A stretch of 64,000 nucleotides of DNA from Membranipora membranacea (taxonomy: Eukaryota > Bryozoa > Gymnolaemata > Cheilostomatida > Membraniporidae): assembly GCA_914767715.1 (NCBI GenBank), contig OU612071.1, positions 11,267,493 through 11,331,492 of the forward strand, given 5' to 3'. Made by a program: the position numbers and the translations under genes. The notes beneath the pieces were generated by a model. That model ran no database searches. It was not told the DNA's origin and saw nothing but the letters and a program-made list of their open reading frames with translations. Below, piece after piece: positions 34,901 to 44,500 of this stretch (the stretch's first letter is position 1; the number at the start of each line of letters is the position of its first letter).

Positions 34901-35182
34901 TAATTACCAATAATCAACACCAATGATATAAGTTGACTACACTCCCTACATTTTGTTCCCATGACATTATATACGCACTTAGCCATTTTCTTCTGTGTCG
35001 TAAACATGTCAAGGCTGATAGTTATATATATTTATATATTATATGATATAAAGAAACGATTATAAATAAATTATTTACGTTACATGTGATAATCATTTGT
35101 TTTATTTATTTAGATGACAAACCAGATTGATATGAATGAACAATCACAGCTATTCCAGTCATTTGAGAGTGATCTACGATAG
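16926..35182 (+). CDS. BRD4: BRD4-type BET bromodomain protein, full length with C-terminal motif
   Basis: There are 25 coding exons: 16926-16928, 17195-17288, 17525-17649, 18043-18222, 18471-18606, 18893-19071, 19363-19517, 19814-19964, 20218-20448, 20751-20924, 21356-21515, 21742-21894, 22159-22311, 22665-22844, 23093-23290, 23618-23767, 26966-27063, 30860-30985, 31389-31569, 31919-32127, 32493-32619, 33208-33343, 33740-33863, 34522-34653 and 35114-35182. The phases agree throughout and sum to 1207 aa. Bromodomain 1 has AWPFHKPVD and [11 protein letters not shown]; bromodomain 2 has AWPFYKPVD and [10 protein letters not shown], so the WPF shelf and the acetyl-lysine-binding Asn are present in both. 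A coiled coil ([17 protein letters not shown]), the ET domain (from [20 protein letters not shown]) and a Ser/Asp/Glu-rich SEED segment follow. The end, [15 protein letters not shown] then [18 protein letters not shown], matches the BRD4/BRDT C-terminal motif that binds P-TEFb. It is a nuclear transcription co-activator. Confidence 0.96.
21073..21195 (+). repeat. Dispersed repeat, AGTGAGCGAT family
   Basis: It matches the reverse complement of 26291-26415 over about 120 bp. Shared blocks include TGAGTGAGCGATTT and AATTGAAAGAC. Both copies lie in BET introns. It is non-coding, probably an old MITE. Confidence 0.65.
26074..26162 (+). other. Candidate alternative last exon of the BET gene
   Basis: A pyrimidine-rich acceptor ending GCAACGCAG precedes 26074. 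Joined to the phase-1 donor of exon 23618-23767 it stays open for 28 more residues and ends TGA at 26160-26162. This would make a short protein ending just after the SEED segment, as vertebrate BRD4-S does. An ORF of this length is not rare by chance, so this is only a candidate. Confidence 0.2.
26291..26415 (-). repeat. Second copy of the AGTGAGCGAT dispersed repeat
   Basis: This is the reverse-strand partner of 21073-21195, with the same order of blocks and roughly three quarters identity by eye. Confidence 0.65.
27510..28346 (-). CDS. Secreted D8C-domain protein with Thr-rich stalk, copy 1
   Basis: A single intronless ORF of 278 aa. Residues 1-19 are a signal peptide ([19 protein letters not shown]). 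An N-domain of about 75 residues follows, with two Cys (EECPDW and LIKCRD) and two dibasic KR sites about 13 residues apart. A mucin-like PTTT-rich stalk spans about residues 95-145. The C-terminal domain has eight Cys in the pattern of the D8C domain (uromodulin, GP2, OIT3): IEC, YACD, DRC, NSCG, WRC, IRC, GTC and FCGMN. Expected to be secreted and O-glycosylated on the stalk; the function is unknown. There is no membrane segment. The whole gene lies inside a BET intron on the opposite strand. The D8C assignment rests on Cys spacing and motifs such as [12 protein letters not shown]. Confidence 0.85.
   Translation of the reverse strand: MELFHLLTFIFLFGLAQSGIIGHPSPDTELNAYTDRVRIIYGLLAEECPDWRQHDIQKRDVDSSHHLDVEKRLYEKLMDELIKCRDRSRPRPTEATKTPTTTIPTTTTSTKPTTTTTTPTTTSTTPTTTTPTTTTTTTTANPQPIECQTAVNFTGSWRLDHAGQNLKAGGPHSADGYACDLQTRVWFRFRGDGGSRMLDRCAPWNSCGTNMPMWSNGTMPVSVGERVETRFYWRCSPLFSERLSVIRCSGETDDLIYQQHHIMKDLKGTCREAFCGMN
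28601..28802. mobile_element. Foldback MITE with ~90-bp arms
   Basis: The left arm runs from GAGGCTAGGG to CTTGAGGCC and the right arm is an imperfect reverse complement ending CTCGCCTC. Matching blocks include TCTTATCA, CAGGACTCC/CAGGACATT and AACACTT. It lies upstream of D8C copy 1, in the BET intron. Confidence 0.65.
29165..29432 (-). mobile_element. tRNA-derived SINE
   Basis: On the minus strand an A box (TAGCTCAGTTGGTTAGA, 29420-29404) and a B box (GGTTCGAATCC, near 29367-29357) have tRNA-like spacing, followed by a non-tRNA body of about 180 bp. A 7-bp acceptor-like pairing exists, but extra bases separate it from the D and T arms and the anticodon arm does not fold normally. This is therefore a SINE head and not a working tRNA gene. 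The body's left limit is approximate. Confidence 0.6.
29711..30544 (-). pseudogene. Secreted D8C-domain protein, copy 2, frameshifted near the 3' end
   Basis: The open frame is 277 aa with a signal peptide, the N-domain ([18 protein letters not shown]), a Thr-rich stalk and the first five D8C cysteines. Compared with copies 1, 3 and 4 it lacks the middle segment containing HLDVEKRLY and LIKC. Around 29817-29822 the frame slips by one. The family's usual ending (RLSIIRC, then FCGMN and stop) is intact in the adjacent frame, so the last three cysteines are lost from the open frame. It is a recent pseudogene, a truncated variant or a sequencing indel. It is nested in the same BET intron as copy 1. 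Confidence 0.8.
33578..33627. mobile_element. Minimal foldback MITE, TAGCCTGTCTTGACAAGC family
   Basis: This is a 50-bp near-perfect palindrome: TAGCCGGTCTTAACAAACTT facing AAGCTCGTCAAGACAGGCTA. It is the two arms of the family with almost no core, in a BET intron. Confidence 0.7.
34233..34310. mobile_element. Foldback MITE, TAGCCTGTCTTGACAAGC family
   Basis: The arms AGCCTGTCTTGATAAGCTTT and AAGCTTGTCAAGACAGGCTA flank a G/C-run core. It is the best-preserved member in the window, 655 bp downstream of the one at 33578. Confidence 0.75.
34370..34492 (-). mobile_element. MITE, reverse copy of the 13952-14124 element
   Basis: Read on the minus strand it aligns with 13952-14124 over almost its whole length, with an internal deletion; both contain AAAATTGGTCCCTTC and CTCTGCTTAATTAG. 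Its edge lies 29 nt before the acceptor of BET exon 34522-34653. Confidence 0.7.
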
Positions 35183-35314
35183 TACGGGACCGTTGCATGT
35201 ACCTCCTTCGTGGGGCACAAAGCAGCATGTATCTAATGGCACTGAGGCTAAAAAACTACTGCTCAATCATTGGTGATATTGATTATAGCAGATTAAAAAC
35301 TTAACTATTCAACA

Positions 35315-35638
35315 ATGCAACTGAAACAAACTGATACAGAATTAGATATCAAGTATATTTATCTTATAAAACAAGTCATCTGTACTACAGAACTCAGACT
35401 ATTACAAGCCTTAGTTACGGGCCCCTCAGTGCCCATCCCTGTTAATGCTGAGGCTATGTTTGTGCAGCAAACTATACAGGACATAGAAAACTTTCAGAAC
35501 TTGGGCATATTGTAAGTACATTGAATGATGTGTGCACAATTTCTATGAGTGTCCTGAACCATTGTTGGTTATCTATACAGTGGAATAGAAGAACTTTATA
35601 AGATGACATTGTCTCATGATGACCTCAGTAATGACTGA
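35315..35638 (+). CDS. Possible small two-exon gene, unknown function
   Basis: Exon 35315-35511 ends at GTAAGT and exon 35581-35638 follows an acceptor ATCTATACAG. The phases match and the joined frame is 84 aa, ending TGA. The peptide is helix-friendly (for example ELRLLQALVTG and FVQQTIQDIENFQNLG) and I do not recognise it. It starts only 133 nt after the BET stop codon. An AATAAA lies at 35969-35974. It could instead be part of the BET 3' UTR or the last exons of an unrecognised transcript. Confidence 0.4.
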
Positions 35639-35968
35639 TATCATCCCATTTTTGGTTCCATCTCTCTTTTTATTGTGTCCACACTATAACCTCACGCTTA
35701 TGAATTGGTGAGAATAATCTTTTCTGTTTCTTGCAGTTTTCATCTGAACCAAGAAATCAGATCTTTTTTCTTTGGATGAAGTCTCTAAAAAATCTTGTAT
35801 TATAAAACGAAAAATGTTGATGTCTGAGAGAGTCAAACTTGTGCTAATTTTTTGGATGGATTTTTTTCCTGTCTGTGCTTTCATGAAATCTTCTAGTGTA
35901 ACAAAAAGTACTGAATATTACTATTACGTTCTGTCAATTACATATTGTGCATATTGTACATAAAAATT

Positions 35969-35974
35969 AATAAA
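35969..35974 (+). terminator. Candidate polyadenylation signal
   Basis: AATAAA lies 331 nt after the small gene's stop and 787 nt after the BET stop. It could serve either transcript. Confidence 0.35.
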
Positions 35975-36277
35975 AATTGAAAAGCCAAAGGTGAAAGTTT
36001 GCCATTCCAATGTGTACTTGAATTTTGTTCTCGATCATTGATGGAGCAAAAATAAGACAAAATTTCAATTCCGTCTAAGGATGTTCAGATGTTAGATCTA
36101 AATTTGCACTGTAAGATTTTTGAGTTGAGTAGGACGGACAGGTGGACAAATGTTACCTTTTTTTAAACCGTCAGAATTCAGCATCAAGAACACAGATTGA
36201 TCCTCTGTACTGGTTTTTTAATAATTATACCAGTATTATGATGTTGATATATCAAATTATTTGTCGCATCACTGACA

Positions 36278-36950
36278 TCAATTCTTGTCTCCTCTCCTAC
36301 ACTTTCCACCATAAGACCGATAGAAATTCACATTCAGAAAAGTTTTCTCCAAAATCTGGCATTGTACCGCCCGACCAGTATACGTAAAGTATTCCACAGT
36401 TGCGATATCGGGGACAGGTGTCCAACATGTCACTGTCGCTATCACAATTAAATCTAAACCAGCCTCCTGTGTGGAGATCACATCCATAACCAACCGTCAG
36501 TGTTAGAGGTGGAAAATATTAGGTAGGGGGATGCCAACCAGGCCTGGGACCTAGAGGGCCGCCTAGGCCCCCCGAGGGGTCCGTGTTGGAGCTTTGTGGT
36601 GATAACAAATGAAAACGCATCAATTTTACCCATATTTTGGAAAACTCATATTGATGTAATGATATGATATATGGGGGGGGGGGGGGTGTGCATCCCCATC
36701 ATAGAGTTATCATATATAATAACACTATGATCCCCATAGACAAAGTAGGAAGGGTGACATTTATTCCCTTGCATCCCCCCTAAATTTTAACACTGCCATT
36801 CTTACTGTGTGGTCCTTCACCTATCAAATTTTGGCCAGCATGATCCAGTCTCCATGATATGATAATATGATCCATAATAAGATTCCGTCATATTTTCCGC
36901 ACTCAGACATTCTAAAGCGTGAGGGGTGGCTGGAGTTGTATTAGCAGACC
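36278..36950 (-). pseudogene. D8C-domain pseudogene interrupted by a hAT-like element
   Basis: The 3' half of a D8C gene is recognisable on the minus strand. From 36950 downward come the stalk end (TPATPHALEC) and [17 protein letters not shown], then the insertion 36795-36498, then YGCDLHTGGWFRFN and MLDTCP. Near 36345 the frame shifts (NFYRSYGGKC continues in another frame). No signal peptide, N-domain or proper stalk remains upstream. It is a clear dead relative of the functional copies nearby. Confidence 0.75.
36498..36795. mobile_element. hAT-like non-autonomous element inside the D8C pseudogene
   Basis: The 298-bp insert begins CAGTGTTAGA and ends TTTTAACACTG, giving short inverted termini of CAGTGTTA type. 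It contains a poly-G tract near 36675. The termini resemble hAT transposons (CAG...CTG), but I cannot see a clean 8-bp target duplication. It interrupts the alignment of the pseudogene exactly between two D8C motifs. Confidence 0.55.
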
Positions 36951-37337
36951 ATGTTTTTCCCTATTTGAAAGACATAGCAATGTTTCTGACAAACATCTCA
37001 TAAAAACTGGGAGTTTTTGTATACTAATATTAGACCAAACATAATTGTGGCTGCAGCAAATTATCAGGATTGTTCTAGCAAGGAGTAATAGCGAAGTACC
37101 CTGTTACTCCTTGGTTCTAGGCACAATAATGGGCTATGGTAGGCTCAAGCTCAACACAATACCGCTATATATATTATCGACACTTGTCCATATTGACTGT
37201 TTTATTGCATACAAATTCTCTATCAAGGATATTATAACATAAACAGGCCACTCACACTGCCAGATAATAAATATGATGTGTGTCTCATATCCGAAGCTTA
37301 TGGAAAAGATTAATCTCGTTCTCTCTCTCGTTCAACC

Positions 37338-37640
37338 AGTGGAAACCTTGATCAGCTAGCCTTGCTTCCTCAGACCTATATGATGTTTTATGTGTTGCCT
37401 GTGGACATGCCCTTATTCAAGTTTGAAGTTTATTGCTAGCTCAACTTAGCATACGCCGCATCATGTTTTTTGACCTTGGGTGATCCTAGAATCACGGAAA
37501 CATCAGTTGATGTTTGACGAAGGTTCCCTTTGTCTACTTATTTCCTCTCACAGCTGAAAGTGTAATATCAGATTCTCAACATCAAGAATCAAGGACCAAA
37601 ATACTGTTTTTCAGTATCAGCATTACAGCATTCATTTCCT
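37338..37640. repeat. Nested ~250-bp repeat module, four copies
   Basis: A block beginning AACCAGTGGAAACCTTGATC and including CTTCCTCAGACCTA appears here and at 38467-38690, 41519-41860 and 42486-42710. Part of it (GACCTTGGGTGATGTTAGAA) recurs near 39607 and 43632. Each large unit therefore carries its own internal copies, and duplication happened at two levels. Confidence 0.65.
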
Positions 37641-38901
37641 TGTATGTGATCTTGTAATTTCACAAGCTATCATTGTTTATGCCTCCTTACTAGAACCTAG
37701 GAGCTTTGTCCCTGACGATGTAGTCTAATTGACTCCCTTATTATCCAGTCTTACAAACGAGGTTTGTTCTCAAAACCTAGGCCAACTTTCTGTGGACTTC
37801 CCGGTACCAAGGAGTTTAGGACTCAAAAACCCTGCTGATAATTTTCCCTAGCTTCATTTGTGAATTATTTACTTTATATTTGCTAACAAAAGCATTAAGA
37901 GTGCTAAAATTGGCACCATAAGATTCTCTTGTTGGTCTGAACAAAACCAGCTAGGTAATTATACAGGCATGTTATTGCAAATCTTTCCTTTATAGTATAG
38001 TTTCAGTAGTCTAATTATTCTTGCTAGCAAATTAGTCAAGTCTTGCAACGCTCCAGATTTGACCCGCAATTCCAAGCCTAGAATCAGACTTGGATGGAAA
38101 GATAGATGTATCACTGACATTAAAAGAGAAACTTTCAAATAATGTGTTGGTTATACTGGCGGAATATAATAATTAAAAGGCAAAGGAAAACAAATCGCTT
38201 TCACATATTGAAATGCAACTGCATTCAATTTTGAGATCATTTGGCACAAAAAAGCTATCCCTTCTCAATGTGCCTCTATATTTGATCGGGTGGTAATTAC
38301 TGAGGGGATTTACTTAGAAAGTCATTTATAAAGTGTTCATCGCTGTGTATCTAATAGTGTCAAATTTATTGCTAAAGGGAATAACTGTAAAATCTGGACT
38401 GTGGAGATGCTTTAACTCAGATTTTGTCTATCGCAAGCCTATCAAATGGCATATCATGATAAGGGTTAGGGATGCGTTGGCACATCCTGCAACCAGTGGA
38501 ATCCTTGATCAGCTAGCCTCGCTTCCTCAGACCTACATGTTATTTTATGTGTGACCTGTTGACACGCCCTTACTCAGGTTTGAAGTTTGTTACTAGCTCA
38601 ACTTATCATGCGCCACAACATGTTTTTAACCTCGGGTGACACTAGAAATGCAGGGTCCTTTTATTTACTTATTTCCTCTTTTCGCTGTACTAAATTAATA
38701 TCTTAATAGATAAATAAGAATCAAAGACAGCAAGCATTGTGGTTCAACCCAGCATTATGCTCTACATTTCTTTGCAGGACACCTTGTAAAGTCAGCTGCA
38801 ATGTCTCTTCTTCCTTCCTTACCCTAGAGCTTTGTATCTGATGATCTGATGATATTTATGCCACCTTAACCAAAGTTACTATTTTTTGTAGATTTTCAAC
38901 T

Positions 38902-39125
38902 TAGCCTAGTTCTTTTTCATTGTGTAGATGGATTCGTTTCCGTAATAACTTCCAGCCAAAACAGTCGGGGAAACCGTAATCAAATAAATTTATTTGTGAG
39001 TTTTCTCATAAGTAATTGAATCAATATTTTGCTATGATAATTTCCTTAATTGCGCCCTAGTGTGTAAATCAACTACTCCACTGATCTCAAAATTGTCTTT
39101 ACTTGTATAAAAAGAGCACAACTTC
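38902..39125 (-). pseudogene. Relic of a glutaredoxin gene exon and intron, unit A
   Basis: On the minus strand this aligns with 47221-47467 of the intact glutaredoxin gene: the exon start with cagccaaaacagtcggggaa, then the intron, including AAAAAGAGCACAACTTC. The exon part has lost codons and carries frame damage. A second copy lies at 42920-43143 in unit B. Confidence 0.65.
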
Positions 39126-40356
39126 GGAGGGCAGCTTTTAACACAATAGCTTATCAGATACTTCCATACATCTCCACCTAATATAATCACATTGTTAGAC
39201 AGGCTGTTGTGTTGAGTTGACCTATAAATATCACAGAAGTGGCGTTGTGATATGATGCTGCGGGTAACATAAGGCTCACCCAGATCTGAGTGGGAGACAT
39301 CAAACATTACGATGCTGCCCATATTGAGCTCTGCTTCTGAGCTGTGTCACCATCTGGACAGATCTGTCTTGAAGCTATCTTGGATTGAGTTGACTTGCGA
39401 CTGACACAACTAATCAGACTGGACCAACTTATATTGAAATTGGTGCTGACTTGAAACTTGCTTGTATAACTCTAAGCTGACATGGATCTAACAGAGAGTG
39501 TACTTGGAGTTAACATCTGATCTAACACAGAGCGACCTATCTCGGGTCAGACTTGGAGCTGACGTACATCTCGTCTAATTGAGTGACAGGTTTACGCCTC
39601 ATTATGTTTGTTGACCTTGGGTGATGTTAGAATGACAGAAACATCAGGAGATGTTTGGTGCAGGGTTGGGTGTAATTTTGCAAGCAGTGATTGGTTTTGC
39701 CTACCGCACTACTGGCAAATGTATTGCAATAAGACACACAGGAAAAAAAAATTACTGTCACCACATTAAAATAAAACAGCTCTCTTCCCTAGCACCTCTA
39801 TAATTGATCAGACGGTAACTGCAAATCCTGCCGATTACCAGTGAAGTCAAAAAGGATTAAACACAAATGTAATCTTAGAATGACAGAAACATCAGACATT
39901 TAGCATAGGGCCCATTTGCCTTTTTATTTCAACCTATTGCTGTCATCTCACAATATCAAATCACCTTTTGAGAACAAAGTTGTCACAATCCTATAAATTT
40001 GTGTTAACCTTATGATATATGATACATGAGAGTAATTAAACATGTGTGTTTTTATTATCATTATTGTTTTATTTTGCTTCCCAAATACGATAAAGACAAT
40101 CTTTTCAAAAATTTAATTTTGCAATTTTCTCAATGTTTAGTTTGTTTAAATTTTATTGATTAGTTGCCCCTCCTTCTTTGGAACGAGGGACAAAAACCAA
40201 CTTTGCATAATCGCACAAAATGAATAATCTTATTAATTTGGTATTGTATCTTTATGGTGAGCCAACAAAACTACTGTATCAGATGGCCGTCATTACATGA
40301 AAAATGTATGCAGTCCATAACACAGCCACTAGCCTAAAGAAAGTATCAGTCTGCTT

Positions 40357-41382
40357 CTAATTCATTCCACAGAAAGCTCCTCCGCATTTGTCACTAATAT
40401 AACCGGTAACATGATGCTGATAAATGATATCATTTTGCATTTCAGAGCATCGCATCGCGGACATTTTTTTAACCTCACTCTTGCAGTTTCCGGGACGTTG
40501 AGCATAAAAATTCATTTCAACAACCTCGTAAACTCTATTTGGCATTACCCAATCTGACCAATATGGACCCCAGGTACCACAGCTGTAACTCTGGGGACAT
40601 GTGTTTAGTAATTTGCTGCCACCATCACCGCTCAGTCTAAACCAACTTCTAGTGTGGAGATCACAGGCATAACCACGCGAACTGTGAGGACCCCCAGCCT
40701 TCAAATCTTGTCCAGCATGGTCGAGTCTCCATGATCCTGTCAAGTTAACAGCATTCTTACATTCTATAGGCTGAGGGTTAGCTGTAGTTGTTGGTGAAGT
40801 GGTCATAGTGGATATACTTGTTTGGGCGGTAGTAGTAGATGTTGGTGTGGTGGTTGTAGTTGTCGGTCTAGTGGATGTAGTTTGTGTGGTGGTTGTGGTT
40901 GTGGTTGTCGGTCTAGTGGTTGTAGTTGTTGGTGCAGTGGTTGTAGTTGTTGGTGCAGTGGTTGTAGTGGATGTACTTGTTGGGGCGGCGGTAGTAGATA
41001 TTGGTGTGGTGGTTGTAGTTGTTGATGTAGTGGTTGTAGTTGTTGGTGAAGTGGTTGTAGTTGTTGGTGTGGTGGGTGTGGTTGTAGTTGTTGGTATTGC
41101 TTCAGTCAGTCTTGGTCTGTTTCTATCTCTACATTTGATCAGTTCATCCATGAGCTCATCATACAGCCTCTTCTCCACATCTAGATGATCTAAGCTGATG
41201 ACGTTGCGGTTCTTCTTGTTTTGCTGCCTCCAGTCTGGACATTCCACATATAGCAGTCTATAGATAATTCTTACTCTGTCCCTGTAAGCGTTCAGCTCTG
41301 TCTCTACTGGCGGGTCATTGATTACACTCGACTTGATAACTCCAACTAAGGTGATCAGTGTGAGGAACGGAAGAAATTTCAT
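40357..41382 (-). CDS. Secreted D8C-domain protein with Thr-rich stalk, copy 3
   Basis: An intronless 341-aa ORF. It has a signal peptide (MKFLPFLTLITLVGVIKSS), the N-domain with VECPDW and LIKCRD, a long Thr-rich stalk of about 100 residues, and a complete D8C domain with eight Cys (IEC, YACD, NTC, YSCG, NCKS, MRC, KCG and FCGMN). The first KR site of copy 1 is changed to NR here; the second (VEKRLY) is kept. From about residue 60 to the end it is nearly identical to copy 4, apart from stalk length, but its first 60 residues differ. A TATA box lies about 120 nt upstream. Confidence 0.88.
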   Translation of the reverse strand: MKFLPFLTLITLVGVIKSSVINDPPVETELNAYRDRVRIIYRLLYVECPDWRQQNKKNRNVISLDHLDVEKRLYDELMDELIKCRDRNRPRLTEAIPTTTTTPTTPTTTTTSPTTTTTTSTTTTTTPISTTAAPTSTSTTTTAPTTTTTAPTTTTTRPTTTTTTTTQTTSTRPTTTTTTPTSTTTAQTSISTMTTSPTTTANPQPIECKNAVNLTGSWRLDHAGQDLKAGGPHSSRGYACDLHTRSWFRLSGDGGSKLLNTCPQSYSCGTWGPYWSDWVMPNRVYEVVEMNFYAQRPGNCKSEVKKMSAMRCSEMQNDIIYQHHVTGYISDKCGGAFCGMN

Positions 41383-41500
41383 ATCACTTGTCGGGTATTA
41401 AGTGACTGCGTGGACAAGACTGTTGTGCCTGAGAGAGATCGGTGCTGCTCTATGGATACAGAGGCAGCGTGAGAGTGATAGCTTTGTTATAAGGTTTTGT

Positions 41501-41510
41501 TATTTTATAC
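41501..41510 (-). promoter_or_regulatory. TATA box of D8C copy 3
   Basis: GTATAAAATA on the minus strand, 119 nt upstream of the start codon, would give a 5' UTR of about 90 nt. No equivalent was seen upstream of copy 4, because the duplication does not include this region. Confidence 0.5.
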
Positions 41511-41558
41511 CCCAACGTTAGGGATGTGTTGGCACATCCTGCAAGGCTGCAACCAGTG

Positions 41559-44500
41559 GAAACCTTGATCAGCTAGCCTTGCTTCCTCAGACCTATATGA
41601 TGTTTTATGTGTTGCCTGCGAACACGCCCTTACTCAGGTTTGAAGTTTATTGCTAGCTCAACTAGCATACGTCTCATCGTGTTTTTTGACCTTGGGTGAT
41701 CCTAGAATCACGGAAACATCAGTTGATGTTTGACGAAGGTTCCCTTTGTCTACTTATTTCTTCTCACAGCTGAAAGTGTAATATCAGATTCTCAGCATCA
41801 AGAATCAAGGACCAAAATACTGTTTTTCAGTATCAGCATTACAGCATTCATTTCCTTGTATGTGATCTTGTAATTTCACGAGCTATCATTGTTTATGTGC
41901 CCTATTTAGAACCTAGGAGCTTTGTCCCTGACGATGTAGTCTAATTGACTACTAAAATTGGCTCCATAAGATTCTCTTGCTGGTCTGAACAAAACCAGCT
42001 AGGTCATTATACAGGCATGTTATTGCAAATCTTTCCTTTATAGTATAGTTTCAGTAGTCTAATTATTCTTGCTAGCAAATTAGTCAAGTCTTGCAACACT
42101 CCAGATTTGACCGGCAATTCCAAGCCTAGAATCAGGCTTGGATGGAAAGATAGATGTATCACTGACATTAAAAGAGAAACTTTCGAACAATGTGTTGGTT
42201 ATACTGGCGGAATATTAATTAAAAGGCAAAGGAGAACAAATCGCTTTCACATATTAAAATGCAACTGCATTCAATTTTGAGATCATTTGGCACAAAAAAG
42301 CTATCCCTTCTCAATGTGCCTCTATATTTGATCGGGCGGTAATTACAGAGGGGATTTACTTAGAAAGTCATTTATAAAGTGATCATCGCTGTGTATCTAA
42401 TAGTGTCAAATTTATTGCTAAAGGGAATAACTGTAAGATCTGGACTGTGGATATGCAAGCCTATCAAATGGCATATCATGATAAGGGTTAGGGATGCGTT
42501 GGCACATCCTGCAACCAGTGGAATCCTTGATCAGCTAGCCTCGCTTCCTCAGACCTACATGTTGTTTTATGTGTGGCCTGTTGACACGCCCTCACTCAGG
42601 TTTGAAGTTTGTTACTAGCTCAACTTATCATGCGCCACATCATGTTTTTAACCTCGGGTGACACTAGAAATACAGGGTCCTTTTATTTACTTATTTCCTC
42701 TTTTCGCTGTACTAAATTAATATCTTAATAGATAAATAAGAATCAAAGGCAGCAAGCTCTGTGGTTCAACCCAGCATTATGCTCTACATTTCTTTGCAGG
42801 ACACCTTGTAAAGTCAGCTGCAATGTCTCTTCTTCCTTCCTTACCCTAGAGCTTTGTATCTGATGATCTATATTTATGCCACCTTAACCAAAGTTACTAT
42901 TTTTTGTAGATTTTCAACTCAGCCTAGTTCTTTTTCATTGTGTAGATGGATTCGTTTCCGTAATAACTTCCAGCCAAAACAGTCGGGGAAACCGTAATCA
43001 AATAAATTTATTTGTGAGTTTTCTCATAAGTAATTGAATCAATATTTTGCTATGATAATTTCCTTAATTGCGCCCTAGTGTGTAAATCAACTAGTCCACT
43101 GATCTCAAAATTGTCTTTACTTGTATAAAAAGAGCACAACTTCGGAGGGCAGCTTTTAACACAATAGCTTATCAGATACTTCCATACATCTCCACCTAAT
43201 ATAATCACATTGTTAGACAGGCTGTTGTGTTGAGTTGACCTATAAATATCACAGAAGTGGCGTTGTGATATGATGCTGCGGGTAACATAAGGCTCACCCA
43301 GATCTGAGTGGGAGACATCAAACATTACGATGCTGCCCATATTGAGCTCTGCCTCTGAGCTGTGTCACCATCTGGACAGATCTGTCTTGAAGCTATCTTG
43401 GATTGAGTTGACTTGCGACTGACACAACTAATCAGACTGGACCAACTTATATTGAAATTGGTGCTGACTTGAAACTTGCTTGTATAACTCTAAGCTGACA
43501 TGGATCTATCAGAGAGTGTACTTGGAGTTAACTGCTGATCTAACACAGTGCGGAATATCTCGGGTCAGACTTGGAGCTGACGTACATCTCGTCTAATTGA
43601 GTGACAGGTTTACGCCTCATTATGTTTGTTGACCTTGGGTGATGTTAGAATGACAGAAACCTCAGGAGATGTTTGGTGCAGGGTTGGGTGTAATTTTGCA
43701 AGCAGTGATTGTTTTTGCCTACCACACTACTGGCAAATGTATTGCAATAAGACACACAGGAAAAAAAATTACTGTCACCACATTAAAGTAAAACAGCTCT
43801 CTTCCCTAGCACCTCTATAATTGATCAGATGATAATATGTAAAGCCTGCCGATTACCAGTGAAGTCAAAAAGGATTAAACACAAATGTAATCTTAGAATG
43901 ACGGAAACATCAGACATTTAGCATAGGGCCCATTTGCCTTTTTATTTCAACCTATTGCTGTCATCTCAGAATATCAAATCACCTTTTGAGAACCGAGTTG
44001 TCACAATCCTATAAATTTGTGTTAACCTTATGATATATGATACATGAGAGTAATTAAACATGTGTGTTTTTATTATCATTATTGTTTTATTTTGCTTCCC
44101 AAATACGATAAAGACAATCTTTTCAAAAATTTAATTTTGCAATTTCCTCAATGTTTAGTTTGTTTAAATTTTACTGATTAGTTGCCCCTCCTTCTTTGGA
44201 ACGAGGGACGAAAACCAACTTTGCATAATCACACAAAATGAATAATCTTATTAATTTGGTATTGTATCTTTATGGTGAGCCAACAAAACTACTATATCAG
44301 ATGGCCGTCATTACATGAAAAAAGTATGCAGTCCATAATACAGCCACTAGCCTTAAGAAAGTATCAGTCCGCTTCTAATTCATTCCACAGAAAGCTCCTT
44401 GGCATTGGTCACCAATAGAACCGGTATAATGATGCTGATAAATGATGTCATTTTGCATTTCAGAGCATCGCATCGCAGACATTTTTTCAACCTCACTCTT

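Larger units (their letters stand above)
37338..41205. repeat. Tandem duplication, unit A
   Basis: Unit A aligns with unit B (41559-45305) at very high identity by eye, with scattered substitutions and a ~186-bp segment (near 37728-37908) absent from B. Each unit contains a relic of the glutaredoxin gene and, at its right end, a D8C gene on the minus strand. The high similarity stops inside the D8C coding region, near codon 60. Confidence 0.85.

Noticed and set aside
37338-42710. LTR retrotransposon flanked by the repeated 250-bp modules
   Set aside because: The modules are not at element ends, there are no TG...CA termini, and no gag/pol coding sequence lies between them.
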